Numbered from the stretch's first letter, positions 1 to 5,380 are shown. The stretch is DNA of 5,421 nt from Candidatus Micrarchaeum sp. (GCA_020723045.1 DYJQ01000023.1:10693-16113); one strand, 5' to 3'. Numbers and translations: made by a program. The notes: generated from the sequence alone by a model not told the origin.

Positions 1-665
1 TGGCACAAGAAGTACAAATTGCAAAAGAGATCAACAGTAACGTTGCAATGATGGTGCCAAAAAAGAGATATATTCCTAAGAAAGTGAATGTGTATGCAAA
101 GCTCAAGATAGTTTTCGGCCAGCATATTGCAAAATCCATATCCGAGTGGAGTAGGACATACGGCGTTGACCCATACCTGATTGCATCACTCATAGTGGCT
201 GAGCACACCGGTATAGATGATAAAAATAGGGTAAAAACCGTTGGCGAACGCCTTAAGAAGAATCCAAACTACTACAGAGGAGTGAAAAGTAAAACTGGCT
301 TTGAGTCTTTTGGCTTGATGCAAATAAGGGAGAATACGTTTAAGGAGATACAACGACGCGCGAAAAAGAATACCGTTGGGGACACCTTTGAAGAGGTAAT
401 TGCAAATTATGATAAGTCCATCAAGTATGCCGCACTATACCTGTCATTCATAAAGAAGGCTTACGGGTATAAGACTAAGGAACAGCTGGCTATTGCTTAC
501 AATGCAGGGCCGAACTCATTCCTGCTCAAGAATCCGCATAAAGAGCTTACACCAGATGAAAAGATCACTAAGCAGGTTGCAATGGAATACGTCTATAAAA
601 TGAAAAAGACATACCTCTTAATCAAGAATGCGCCAATTAAACAAGAATACTTTACTAAAAAATAA
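1..665 (+). CDS. Lytic-transglycosylase-like (SLT/lysozyme-fold) protein, 5' end cut by the window
   Basis: The fold matches the SLT lysozyme-like family, which cleaves the glycan strands of peptidoglycan. Numbering from the ATG at 48, the family signature runs in order: LIVAEHTG at about 48-55 with E52 as the likely catalytic acid, SFGLMQI at 87-93, a helix with YAALYLSFI at about 127-135, and AYNAGP at 150-155. The catalytic Glu is followed by His rather than the usual Ser, and the stretch between it and the GLMQI motif is about 35 residues, longer than usual. The frame stays open from position 3 to the ATG at 48 (16 codons) and no Shine-Dalgarno precedes 48, so the true start is probably upstream and a signal peptide could be missing from view. 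The product is lysine-rich and the gene visibly AT-richer than TFB. Most archaea lack murein, so the substrate may be host, prey or competitor wall, or another glycan. The family call is good; the role is unknown. Confidence 0.8.
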   Translation, partial: AQEVQIAKEINSNVAMMVPKKRYIPKKVNVYAKLKIVFGQHIAKSISEWSRTYGVDPYLIASLIVAEHTGIDDKNRVKTVGERLKKNPNYYRGVKSKTGFESFGLMQIRENTFKEIQRRAKKNTVGDTFEEVIANYDKSIKYAALYLSFIKKAYGYKTKEQLAIAYNAGPNSFLLKNPHKELTPDEKITKQVAMEYVYKMKKTYLLIKNAPIKQEYFTKK

Positions 666-667
666 AT
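656..667 (-). terminator. T-rich terminator candidate downstream of tRNA-Cys
   Basis: The minus strand reads TTTATTTTTT at 666-657, 29 nt past the tRNA 3' end. Archaeal transcription commonly stops at such T-runs without a hairpin. It overlaps the stop codon of the convergent SLT-like gene. Confidence 0.4.
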
Positions 668-694
668 CCAGCCACAACTTGTCCTTTAGATAGA

Positions 695-838
695 GCCGAG
701 GAAGGGAATTGAACCCCTATCTGCCGGTTACAGCCAACCGAGAGGAGTAAATACTCCTCGGTTTTCTGGCGCCGCTCTTTAGGCTTTTCCAAAAGAGAGG
801 CACTGCAGCCGGCCGCATAGCCATTCTGCCACCTCGGC
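695..838 (-). tRNA. tRNA-Cys(GCA) with a 74-nt intron
   Basis: On the minus strand the ends pair perfectly over 7 bp (GCCGAGG at 838-832 with CCTCGGC at 701-695). A D-arm follows with GCA/TGC as stem and a GG-containing loop. The anticodon stem GCCGG (813-809) pairs with CCGGC (727-723), the variable loop is AGAT, and the T-arm is AGGGG/CCCTT with loop TTCAATT. The 5' half of the anticodon loop is C-T-GCA-G, so the anticodon is GCA (Cys). The discriminator at 694 is U, as expected for tRNA-Cys. Removing the intron leaves a 70-nt body with loop CTGCAGA and G37. CCA is not encoded (the genome reads TCTA from 694), so it must be added by the CCA-adding enzyme. The tRNA is class I once the intron is recognised; the long insert can be mistaken for a class II variable arm. 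Confidence 0.92.
729..802 (-). other. tRNA intron at canonical position 37/38
   Basis: The intron lies between G37 (803) and A38 (728). Its last five bases, CUGUA, can pair with U33-G37 of the anticodon loop (one G-U pair), which gives the central helix expected of the bulge-helix-bulge structure cut by the archaeal tRNA splicing endonuclease. The bulges are not a clean 3-4-3, so the cut could shift by one base with the same intron length. Inside the intron, 736-763 forms a strong hairpin: a 7-bp stem (742-748 with 753-759) around a four-base loop, extended by 4 bp (736-739 with 760-763) across a two-base bulge. A second 6-bp stem joins 775-780 and 792-797. No protein is encoded, so this is not a homing-endonuclease intron. 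Confidence 0.82.
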
Positions 839-855
839 AAAGGGGCGGCCCCTTT
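839..855 (-). other. Perfect hairpin abutting the tRNA 5' end
   Basis: AAAGGGG (839-845) and CCCCTTT (849-855) are perfect complements around a 3-nt loop, and the stem ends one base before the tRNA's first base. In the precursor it would stack against the acceptor stem at the RNase P cleavage site. A processing role is inference. Confidence 0.6.
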
Positions 856-868
856 AACCCTTGCAACC
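853..868 (-). repeat. 16-bp direct repeat, tRNA-proximal copy
   Basis: The minus strand reads GGTTGCAAGGGTTAAA, identical to the copy at 889-904 and offset by 36 bp. It overlaps the foot of the hairpin at 839-855 by three bases. Confidence 0.85.
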
Positions 869-873
869 ACTCA

Positions 874-887
874 GGCCCCAAAGGGCC
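874..887 (-). other. Hairpin following the upstream repeat copy
   Basis: GGCCC (874-878) pairs with GGGCC (883-887) around a 4-nt loop. It takes the same place relative to its repeat as the 839-855 hairpin does to the other copy, which makes two repeat-plus-hairpin modules. Both modules also allow an alternative AAGGG/CCCTT pairing. Confidence 0.55.
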
Positions 888-888
888 A

Positions 889-904
889 TTTAACCCTTGC
901 AACC
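889..904 (-). repeat. 16-bp direct repeat, upstream copy
   Basis: This is an exact second copy of GGTTGCAAGGGTTAAA on the minus strand. With its downstream hairpin it forms a module of about 36 nt that is duplicated in tandem before tRNA-Cys. Confidence 0.85.
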
Positions 905-943
905 GCTGATGGCGCAAGTTAATGTTCGATTAGGAAAATCAAT

Positions 944-952
944 CTTATAAAA
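944..952 (-). promoter_or_regulatory. TATA box candidate for tRNA-Cys
   Basis: The minus strand reads TTTTATAAG, a good archaeal TATA box. A start about 25 nt downstream (near 920) would give the tRNA a leader of roughly 80 nt that contains both repeat modules, which is long for an archaeal tRNA. It lies right after the stop codon of the lipoprotein-like gene and overlaps that gene's T-run. Confidence 0.5.
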
Positions 953-957
953 CAAAA
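949..957 (-). terminator. T-rich terminator candidate for the minus-strand cluster
   Basis: TTTTGTTTT follows the stop codon of the 958-1806 gene immediately on the minus strand. It shares bases with the TATA-like box at 944-952, so the same few bases may end one transcript and help start the tRNA precursor. Confidence 0.35.
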
Positions 958-1806
958 TTACTCCTTGACAATGACCTTCTTTGTGACCTTGCCCCCTTCA
1001 ATCATACAGTAGGCAATCTGGCCATTGTCGGGCCGTACGCAGAGCTCCCTTCCATGCACCATAACCCTTGGGGTGATTAAGCTACCACAGTTCGCAATTA
1101 CATCATAAAGATCATCGTAGTATATCTCAACCTTTCCATCGGGAAGCTCTTTGAGCATGTAGACATGAGTAAAATCCTTTGCAGTAAATGCCACAGTGTG
1201 TTTGAGTACCTGGACTGTGCCGTTCTCAAACCTTTCCTTGGATTCATTGTTGAGAAGCATCGAAATATCTACCCCTCTTCTCGTGCCAGCGACCATATCT
1301 AGGATGGTTATATAGTTAAGACCATCTGAGGATATGTATACCTTCCCCGTACCCACAGTAATGGATGGATTTTTAGCCTTAAACCCAAGGTCAGTTTCTG
1401 AAAGCTGTTGTGATTTTAATTCAAACCTCTTGAGCGTACTCGTGCCATCATAAAGTATATAGATATAATTATCGTCGGCATCTATAACCGCACTCTTGCC
1501 TTCAGGTTTTCCAAGGTCATAAAGGCGCACATCGGTGCCGCGTATCATAGTAAGCAACGCGGAGCCCCCTTCTTCATTGTTCAGCGAATAAAACGTGTTG
1601 CCCTTCGTATATGAGGATTTCACATTAAAAATCCTTGCAAAATCCCCTTTCTTATCGCTGGCTATTATCTCTACCTTTGGCGGTTCGGTCTCCTTTACTG
1701 ACTTACTGCATCCGCCGGTAGCAAGCGCAAGCGAGAGTATAGCCGCAGCTACCGCCATCTTTATGCGTGAGCCATTCTTCGCCTTCTTGAGCATTTTCTC
1801 ATCCAT
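958..1806 (-). CDS. Secreted lipoprotein-like protein with beta-propeller-like repeats
   Basis: The 282-residue product starts with a basic n-region (residues 1-16), a hydrophobic stretch (about 17-30) and a candidate lipobox ending at Cys33 (sequence ATGGC; Thr at -3 is unusual). It is therefore probably exported and may be anchored to the membrane by lipid. The mature part has no further membrane segment. It shows several segments of about 40 residues with alternating hydrophobic strands and turn motifs, such as YIYILYDGTSTLKRFEL near 114-130 and KVYISSDGLNYITILD near 155-170. This resembles five or so blades of a degenerate WD40/YVTN-type propeller, but no family is firmly recognised. Cysteines 240, 256 and 267 cluster at the C-terminus. 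The ATG at 1806 overlaps the stop of the preceding gene by 8 nt and has GGAG about 10 nt upstream; Met5 at 1794 is an alternative start. It is the last gene of a minus-strand cluster. A surface binding role is only an inference. Confidence 0.8.
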   Translation of the reverse strand: MDEKMLKKAKNGSRIKMAVAAAILSLALATGGCSKSVKETEPPKVEIIASDKKGDFARIFNVKSSYTKGNTFYSLNNEEGGSALLTMIRGTDVRLYDLGKPEGKSAVIDADDNYIYILYDGTSTLKRFELKSQQLSETDLGFKAKNPSITVGTGKVYISSDGLNYITILDMVAGTRRGVDISMLLNNESKERFENGTVQVLKHTVAFTAKDFTHVYMLKELPDGKVEIYYDDLYDVIANCGSLITPRVMVHGRELCVRPDNGQIAYCMIEGGKVTKKVIVKE

Positions 1807-2299
1807 GTATCTTCCACTCCAACTTCTTAGTAGTGTCTTTCAGAAAGTCAACCTCATTGAGAGTAAACATGCCAAATAAGCCTAGGTCTCTAACAGTGGC
1901 TGTCGCAATAACAACATAATCCTCAGGACGCTGGACATGTGAAGCCAAGATGCTATCAGCATCAGCGTCGCCCATTTTCTTCTCCTTGTTTAGCAAATAT
2001 GGATTTTTAACTTCAAACGCAAGCCAGAGATTGACGCTGCCTTCATTGTTGCGCACCACTTCAAACCGTAGATTCGTAACAAAATCGCTCTTTTTCCGCA
2101 GAGACTTAAGGAGAGCAACTGCGTGCGGGCCTATCTTCTCCGCGAGCTGGTCTGGCGTCTTGTATTTTAGGTTATTTATCTCAAGCACATTGTTTATCTG
2201 CGACTTGTTGTACCAAGCCACTAAGCCAAGGTTCGCTACTGTGTCAACCCTGCCATACAATTTGCCTTCCTTATATTCCTTCTCCTTTTGGCCTGACAT
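1799..2299 (-). CDS. Unrecognised soluble protein, middle gene of the cluster
   Basis: The product has 166 residues with no signal peptide or membrane segment. I do not recognise a family. A charged N-terminus (about residues 1-14, rich in Lys and Glu) leads into a mixed alpha/beta body. The body has a helical, basic segment (about 50-72, ending LKSLRKK), then likely strands with alternating hydrophobics (LRFEVVRN near 77-84, VNLWLAFEV near 89-97), an acidic DADAD stretch near 111-115, and further strands (YVVIATATV near 128-136). The stop codon lies inside the start region of the lipoprotein-like gene, overlapping by 8 nt, so the two are very probably cotranscribed and perhaps translationally coupled. 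The ribosome binding site is weak. The first gene of the cluster ends 35 nt upstream. Confidence 0.75.
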   Translation of the reverse strand: MSGQKEKEYKEGKLYGRVDTVANLGLVAWYNKSQINNVLEINNLKYKTPDQLAEKIGPHAVALLKSLRKKSDFVTNLRFEVVRNNEGSVNLWLAFEVKNPYLLNKEKKMGDADADSILASHVQRPEDYVVIATATVRDLGLFGMFTLNEVDFLKDTTKKLEWKIHG

Positions 2300-2305
2300 A
2301 ATACC

Positions 2306-2322
2306 ACACTCATTATTAGTGT
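2306..2322. repeat. Short inverted repeat between the first two cluster genes
   Basis: ACACT (2306-2310) and AGTGT (2318-2322) are complementary around seven AT-rich bases. It fills much of the 35-nt gap before the 1799-2299 gene. It could be a weak RNA hairpin near that gene's start, or chance. Confidence 0.3.
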
Positions 2323-2334
2323 ATTCCCCATAAT

Positions 2335-2898
2335 TTAAACATATTGGTCAAGCATGGACCTAATAGACTGCAGCCGCGCTATCCGTGCGTCTATGCATGC
2401 TGCAAGCCGTTCGGAGTTATGCCTGAACTGCTCCTCAAAAAACCCTCTGTTCTCAAGCCGCTTTATGTTTTCAGCAGTGCGGCCCAGTATCTCTTCTATG
2501 TGCCCTAGCTGTTCATCACCGGGCAGTGAGACCTCATCCTCCATCCACCTAAACAATGCGCGCATGCGCCTCTCTTCTTCAGAACCGCCAGCAGCATCTT
2601 TTGCATATTCAAGAAGAGGGTCGCCCATCAGTGCGCTGAGCCTGCTGAAATCAACATCTATAACCTTGGCGCCGTCCTTTGTATTTATCTCCTTCCAATT
2701 CCTCCTCACGTTCAGCCGGAGGTTTTCTATGAGCAAAAGCACCTTTGCACGCGTGAGTGTGGAAAGCACTTTTGAGCGTACATCAGTTTCGACATCATCC
2801 AGCCATGCAAGAGCAATGCCCTTCTCCTCCGCAGGGGACGCCTTTTGCGTCTTAAGACGGCCAAGATAGACTGTGTGCGTTTCAGTATCAGCAACCAT
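2335..2898 (-). CDS. Unrecognised soluble helical protein, first gene of the cluster
   Basis: The product has 187 residues and no signal peptide or membrane segment; no family is recognised. The N-terminus looks like a short beta segment (THTVYLGRLKTQK near 7-19). A long helical region rich in Arg, Lys and Glu follows. The C-terminal third (about residues 125-185, with HIEEILGRTAENIKRLENR and later RLAACIDARIARLQSIRSML) has heptad-like leucine/isoleucine spacing, suggesting a coiled coil or helical bundle that mediates oligomerisation. I chose the ATG at 2898: a GTG at 2910 would extend the frame by four codons, but that GTG is itself part of the GAGGTG ribosome binding site 9 nt upstream of the ATG. 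It is divergent from TFB and is probably cotranscribed with the two downstream genes. Confidence 0.78.
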   Translation of the reverse strand: MVADTETHTVYLGRLKTQKASPAEEKGIALAWLDDVETDVRSKVLSTLTRAKVLLLIENLRLNVRRNWKEINTKDGAKVIDVDFSRLSALMGDPLLEYAKDAAGGSEEERRMRALFRWMEDEVSLPGDEQLGHIEEILGRTAENIKRLENRGFFEEQFRHNSERLAACIDARIARLQSIRSMLDQYV

Positions 2899-2907
2899 AT
2901 TAAAAAG

Positions 2908-2913
2908 CACCTC
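2908..2913 (-). promoter_or_regulatory. Ribosome binding site fixing the start at 2898
   Basis: GAGGTG matches the archaeal anti-Shine-Dalgarno sequence and lies 9 nt before the ATG at 2898. It contains the GTG that would otherwise look like the start codon. Confidence 0.75.
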
Positions 2914-2933
2914 TCAACCAAAGTTATACGGAA

Positions 2934-2943
2934 ATAAATTTAA
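2934..2943 (-). promoter_or_regulatory. TATA-like box for the minus-strand cluster
   Basis: The minus strand reads TTAAATTTAT. A start about 25 nt downstream would fall near 2913, giving a leader of only about 15 nt that barely includes the ribosome binding site. Another AT-rich site near 2984-2992 on the minus strand would give a longer leader. Confidence 0.4.
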
Positions 2944-2980
2944 GGTGTAAAAGCATGAATAGTGGAATTGTGGTTTTCGA

Positions 2981-2996
2981 AACATTAATAAATGTT
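2981..2996. repeat. Inverted repeat in the divergent promoter region
   Basis: AACATT (2981-2986) and AATGTT (2991-2996) form a perfect palindrome around AATA. It lies between the start regions of TFB and the minus-strand cluster, where a dimeric regulator could act on either promoter. The region is AT-rich, so chance is possible. Confidence 0.35.
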
Positions 2997-3003
2997 ATTT
3001 AAG
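2996..3003 (+). promoter_or_regulatory. TATA box candidate for TFB
   Basis: TTATTTAA fits an archaeal TATA box. A start about 25 nt on (near 3026) would give a leader of about 30 nt that carries the GAGGT site. A second box, TTTTAAAAA at 3024-3032, would start transcription near 3052, after the ribosome binding site, so the first is preferred. Confidence 0.45.
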
Positions 3004-3045
3004 AGAAGATAGTTTACACATACTTTTAAAAAGGTTATGCTTAGC

Positions 3046-3050
3046 GAGGT
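3046..3050 (+). promoter_or_regulatory. Ribosome binding site fixing the TFB start at 3058
   Basis: GAGGT lies 7 nt before the ATG at 3058. An in-frame ATG at 3037 lies upstream of this site and has no such motif, so translation most likely starts at 3058. Confidence 0.7.
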
Positions 3051-3057
3051 TATACAT

Positions 3058-3978
3058 ATGGCCGTCAAACAATGCCCCGAATGTAAAGGAACCAAAATCA
3101 TACAGGATTATGAGCGCGGTGAGCTCATATGCGCTACTTGCGGTCTTGTCATCAACGATACAATGGTTGATGAGGGGCCTGAGTGGAGGGCCTTCGACAG
3201 CGACCAGCGCGACAAGAGGGCCAGGACGGGCGCCCCCATAAAGCTCATGAGGCCCAACAAAGGGCTTTCGACTGAAATCGACCAGTACAACCGGGACATT
3301 AGGGGGGTCAAGATCAACACGAAAAAGCAGGCCCAGTTATACAGGATGAGAAAATGGCATAAGAGGAGCAGCATACAGAGTTCTATAGAGAGAAACCTTG
3401 CGATTGCACTTACCGAGTTGGATAAAATTGCGTCGTACCTCGGCCTGCATGAATCCATAAGAGAGGAAGCCGCACTGATGTACAGGCGGTGCATCGAGAA
3501 GGGCGTGAGAGGAAAGAATATTGAGGCACTTGTAGCAGCGGTAATATATGCAGTGTGCAGGCAGAGGAATATGCCGAGGACGCTTGCGGAGATTGCCCAG
3601 GTCTCAGGTGTAAAGAGGAAGGATATAGGGAGGACGTACAGGATACTTGTACAGGAGCTGAGTGTGGGTGTACCGCTCGCAAACCCGCTCCACTATGTCC
3701 CGCGGTTTGTCACGGCACTCGGATTAAGCGGGAGGGTGCAGGAGACTGCGATGGACATACTCAAGGATGCAATCAACAAGAAGCTTATCTCAGGGAGGGG
3801 GCCCACAGGGCTTGCTGCGGCGGCAGTATACGCATCATGCCTTTACCATACAGAGCATAGAACGCAAAAAGAGGTTGCTGAGGCAGCGGGCATTACAGAA
3901 GTGACGATAAGAAACAGGTTTAAGGAGCTCAAAGACACTTTGAACCTAGACCTGCCTGAGATTGAGGGCTTCGCATAA
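3058..3978 (+). CDS. tfb: Transcription initiation factor B (TFB, archaeal TFIIB)
   Basis: TFB binds the TBP-TATA complex, contacts the BRE element and recruits RNA polymerase, helping melt the promoter and place the start site. The 306-residue product has the normal family length and order. An N-terminal zinc ribbon uses C6, C9, C25 and C28 (CPEC and CATC). Next comes the conserved B-reader/linker region, with DEGPEWRAF at about 38-46 and GLSTEI at 69-74. Two cyclin folds follow, at about 112-203 and 208-297. The second ends in a helix-turn-helix (AAGITEVTIRNRFKEL, 276-291) that reads the BRE. All four zinc ligands are intact, so this looks like a full general factor. The start at 3058 is set by GAGGT 7 nt upstream. 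The N-terminal coding part is locally GC-rich. It is divergent from the orphan cluster and the permuted GTPase gene follows 36 nt downstream. Confidence 0.97.
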   Translation: MAVKQCPECKGTKIIQDYERGELICATCGLVINDTMVDEGPEWRAFDSDQRDKRARTGAPIKLMRPNKGLSTEIDQYNRDIRGVKINTKKQAQLYRMRKWHKRSSIQSSIERNLAIALTELDKIASYLGLHESIREEAALMYRRCIEKGVRGKNIEALVAAVIYAVCRQRNMPRTLAEIAQVSGVKRKDIGRTYRILVQELSVGVPLANPLHYVPRFVTALGLSGRVQETAMDILKDAINKKLISGRGPTGLAAAAVYASCLYHTEHRTQKEVAEAAGITEVTIRNRFKELKDTLNLDLPEIEGFA

Positions 3979-3984
3979 TTTTAT
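3977..3984 (+). promoter_or_regulatory. TATA-like box / T-rich end of TFB
   Basis: AATTTTAT overlaps the TFB stop codon. As a TATA box it would start transcription near 4006, about 10 nt before the GTPase ATG, giving a nearly leaderless message. This fits the lack of a ribosome binding site there. The T-rich run may equally help end TFB transcription. Confidence 0.3.
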
Positions 3985-4014
3985 CTCCTTTGATTTATAG
4001 TCCGAAAACCACAC

Positions 4015-4737
4015 ATGAGAGTGCTCGATCGAATCAAAAAGGAGTGCGATGTAATACTGAGAGTAGCGGACGCGAGGAACATAAAGACACTCTTCCCGTT
4101 TAAGACAGGCAAGAAGACTATTGTGGTATTCAATAAGATAGACTTATGCAGTGTTGGTGAGCTGGAGGCACTGCACAGGAAATATAGGACCGCGGTTTTC
4201 CTCTCAACAAGAACAGGAAAGGGAAAGGGAAGATTACTATATGCGCTCATCACGATTGCAAAGCGGGAGAAACGGCCCATACGCGTTGGTGTGATAGGGT
4301 ACCCTAATGTGGGCAAGTCATCAATAATAAACATGCTGCGTGGAAGGAGGTCAGCTAGGGTGAGCCCCATACCCGGCGAGACTAAGGGTGTGCAGTGGCT
4401 CAGAATAAGGGATGATGTATTAATGTACGACACACCGGGTGTAATAGCGGGTAAAAAGGATGAACAAGAGCTTGTGAGTGCGTTTGCAATTGCACCCGAA
4501 AACCTAGAGTATGCAGAGGGTACGGCAGTGGAGCTGATAAGAGACATTACCAGAAAATATGGAATGCAAAAGCTGTGCTCATTCTATAAAATTGAGTGCG
4601 AAGAGGCCGAATCTCCTGAGAATATACTTGAGAAAATAGCAAGAAGGCACGGCATGTTCATGAAGGGAGGCAGACTGGATGTGGATAGGGCGGCCAAGAA
4701 AGTAATAAGAGAGTGGCAACAGGGAAAAATGAAATAA
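4015..4737 (+). CDS. Circularly permuted GTPase, YlqF/RbgA (MMR1-HSR1) family
   Basis: This family binds late large-subunit ribosome precursors and uses GTP hydrolysis to drive a maturation step (bacterial RbgA/YlqF; eukaryotic Nog2 and Lsg1). The 240-residue product shows the permuted motif order directly: DAR at 19-21, G4 NKID at 40-43, G5 STRTGKG at 64-70, then G1 GYPNVGKSS at 95-103, G2 around T123 (PGETKG) and G3 DTPG at 139-142. As usual for the family, no catalytic Gln follows G3. The C-terminal helical domain ends in the typical IARRHGMFMKGG...DRAAKKVIREWQQGK pattern (about 207-238), thought to contact rRNA. The ATG at 4015 puts the ADAR motif at a normal distance from the N-terminus. 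No Shine-Dalgarno is visible, so the message may be leaderless or read through from TFB 36 nt upstream. The exact archaeal subgroup is not determined. Confidence 0.93.
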   Translation: MRVLDRIKKECDVILRVADARNIKTLFPFKTGKKTIVVFNKIDLCSVGELEALHRKYRTAVFLSTRTGKGKGRLLYALITIAKREKRPIRVGVIGYPNVGKSSIINMLRGRRSARVSPIPGETKGVQWLRIRDDVLMYDTPGVIAGKKDEQELVSAFAIAPENLEYAEGTAVELIRDITRKYGMQKLCSFYKIECEEAESPENILEKIARRHGMFMKGGRLDVDRAAKKVIREWQQGKMK

Positions 4738-4828
4738 AAACCCTGTTCCATTTCATGTGCACCGGGTCCAAGATGGAGAATATCAAATTCTGTTGCTAAG
4801 GCTTGTGCTCCCAACAAAACACACAAAT
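4738..4828. other. 91-nt gap between convergent genes
   Basis: This separates the ends of the GTPase gene and the 4829-5380 gene. It holds a small 5-bp hairpin (AGAAT at 4777-4781 with ATTCT at 4787-4791) and a T-rich minus-strand stretch near 4811-4828 that may end the 4829-5380 transcript. No RNA gene is recognised. Confidence 0.4.
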
Positions 4829-5380
4829 TTACCATGCATTTAGGGTGTCCATTGTTTTATTAAGTTTTTTGCTTATCTCATCCTTATTCAGATGCTCCAG
4901 GTTTATGAGCACGCCACTAAACACATCATAAACACAGCTGAGGGCAGTCAAATCATTCAGTGACCTTGCCGTCTCTATCAATTCATCCACCACTTTCTCA
5001 AACCCATACTCACGCTTAACAGCGTCACCTTTTGCCCTAACTGCAGCAAGGAGTGCATCGCGATTATCCCAACAATATATGTGTTCCTTTAGGTCGGCTA
5101 TATAACGAGGGTCTTCCACTTCGAGACCATACACGAAGGATATTACTTGTTTTAGGGCACCGTGCTGTTCAGCATACACCAAAAGATCCTGTATCTCGCG
5201 CTGGGTCTGGGGTGAAAGTCCAGCGAATTTTGTTTTGAACTTTTCCGACTCCATCTTTTCCTTGAGCTTCATTATATCTTCTGCACGCAGCTGCCTCCGG
5301 GCGTATATATTCCGTAGCAATCCTGCTGCAAAGCTGTCCGACCCAAATATCGGTGGTTTTGATTTTTTCGTACTGCTCAT
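4829..5380 (-). CDS. Unrecognised helical soluble protein
   Basis: The product has 183 residues with no signal peptide or membrane segment, and no family is recognised. A short, basic, Ser/Lys-rich N-terminus (about 1-10) is followed by almost entirely helical sequence. A charged, Lys/Glu-rich helix near 37-51 (with IMKLKEKMESEKFKTKF) leads to a series of amphipathic helices of roughly 20-25 residues (for example REIQDLLVYAEQHGALKQVI near 61-80 and VVDELIETARSLNDLTALS near 130-148). This could be a helical bundle or TPR/HEAT-like array, but no repeat consensus is clear. The start at 5380 is well supported by GAGGTG five bases upstream. An upstream reading frame ends right at or over this ATG, so the gene is probably not first in its operon. 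It converges on the GTPase gene. Confidence 0.78.
   Translation of the reverse strand: MSSTKKSKPPIFGSDSFAAGLLRNIYARRQLRAEDIMKLKEKMESEKFKTKFAGLSPQTQREIQDLLVYAEQHGALKQVISFVYGLEVEDPRYIADLKEHIYCWDNRDALLAAVRAKGDAVKREYGFEKVVDELIETARSLNDLTALSCVYDVFSGVLINLEHLNKDEISKKLNKTMDTLNAW

Noticed and set aside
660..700. Attachment site of an integrated element at the tRNA 3' end
   Set aside because: No second copy of the tRNA 3' end and no integrase is seen in the window; only the AT-rich neighbouring gene hints at it.
695..838. Class II tRNA (Leu or Ser) with a long variable arm
   Set aside because: The insert lies in the anticodon loop, not between anticodon stem and T-arm. After its removal a 5-bp anticodon stem, 4-nt variable loop, GCA anticodon and U discriminator all fit tRNA-Cys.
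655..917. Minus-strand open frames across the tRNA region
   Set aside because: They run through the folded tRNA-Cys, its intron and the hairpin leader; the low-complexity Arg/Gly/Pro-rich products come from GC-rich RNA structure.
2354..2869. 171-residue plus-strand frame opposite the 2335-2898 gene
   Set aside because: The product is Ser/Arg-rich low-complexity sequence typical of an antisense shadow, and the minus-strand gene has a good ribosome binding site.
3981..4547. 188-residue minus-strand frame opposite the GTPase
   Set aside because: The plus strand encodes all five G motifs of a known family; the antisense product is a Ser/Leu-rich shadow.
4738..4828. C/D or H/ACA guide RNA in the convergent gap
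   Set aside because: No paired C (RTGATGA) and D (CTGA) boxes were found, and the ACA-containing tail is not preceded by a long enough hairpin.
4584..4835. Minus-strand frame covering the 4738-4828 gap
   Set aside because: The part in the gap reads fairly protein-like, but most of it is antisense to the conserved GTPase C-terminus, its start overlaps the end of the 4829-5380 gene and no ribosome binding site is seen.
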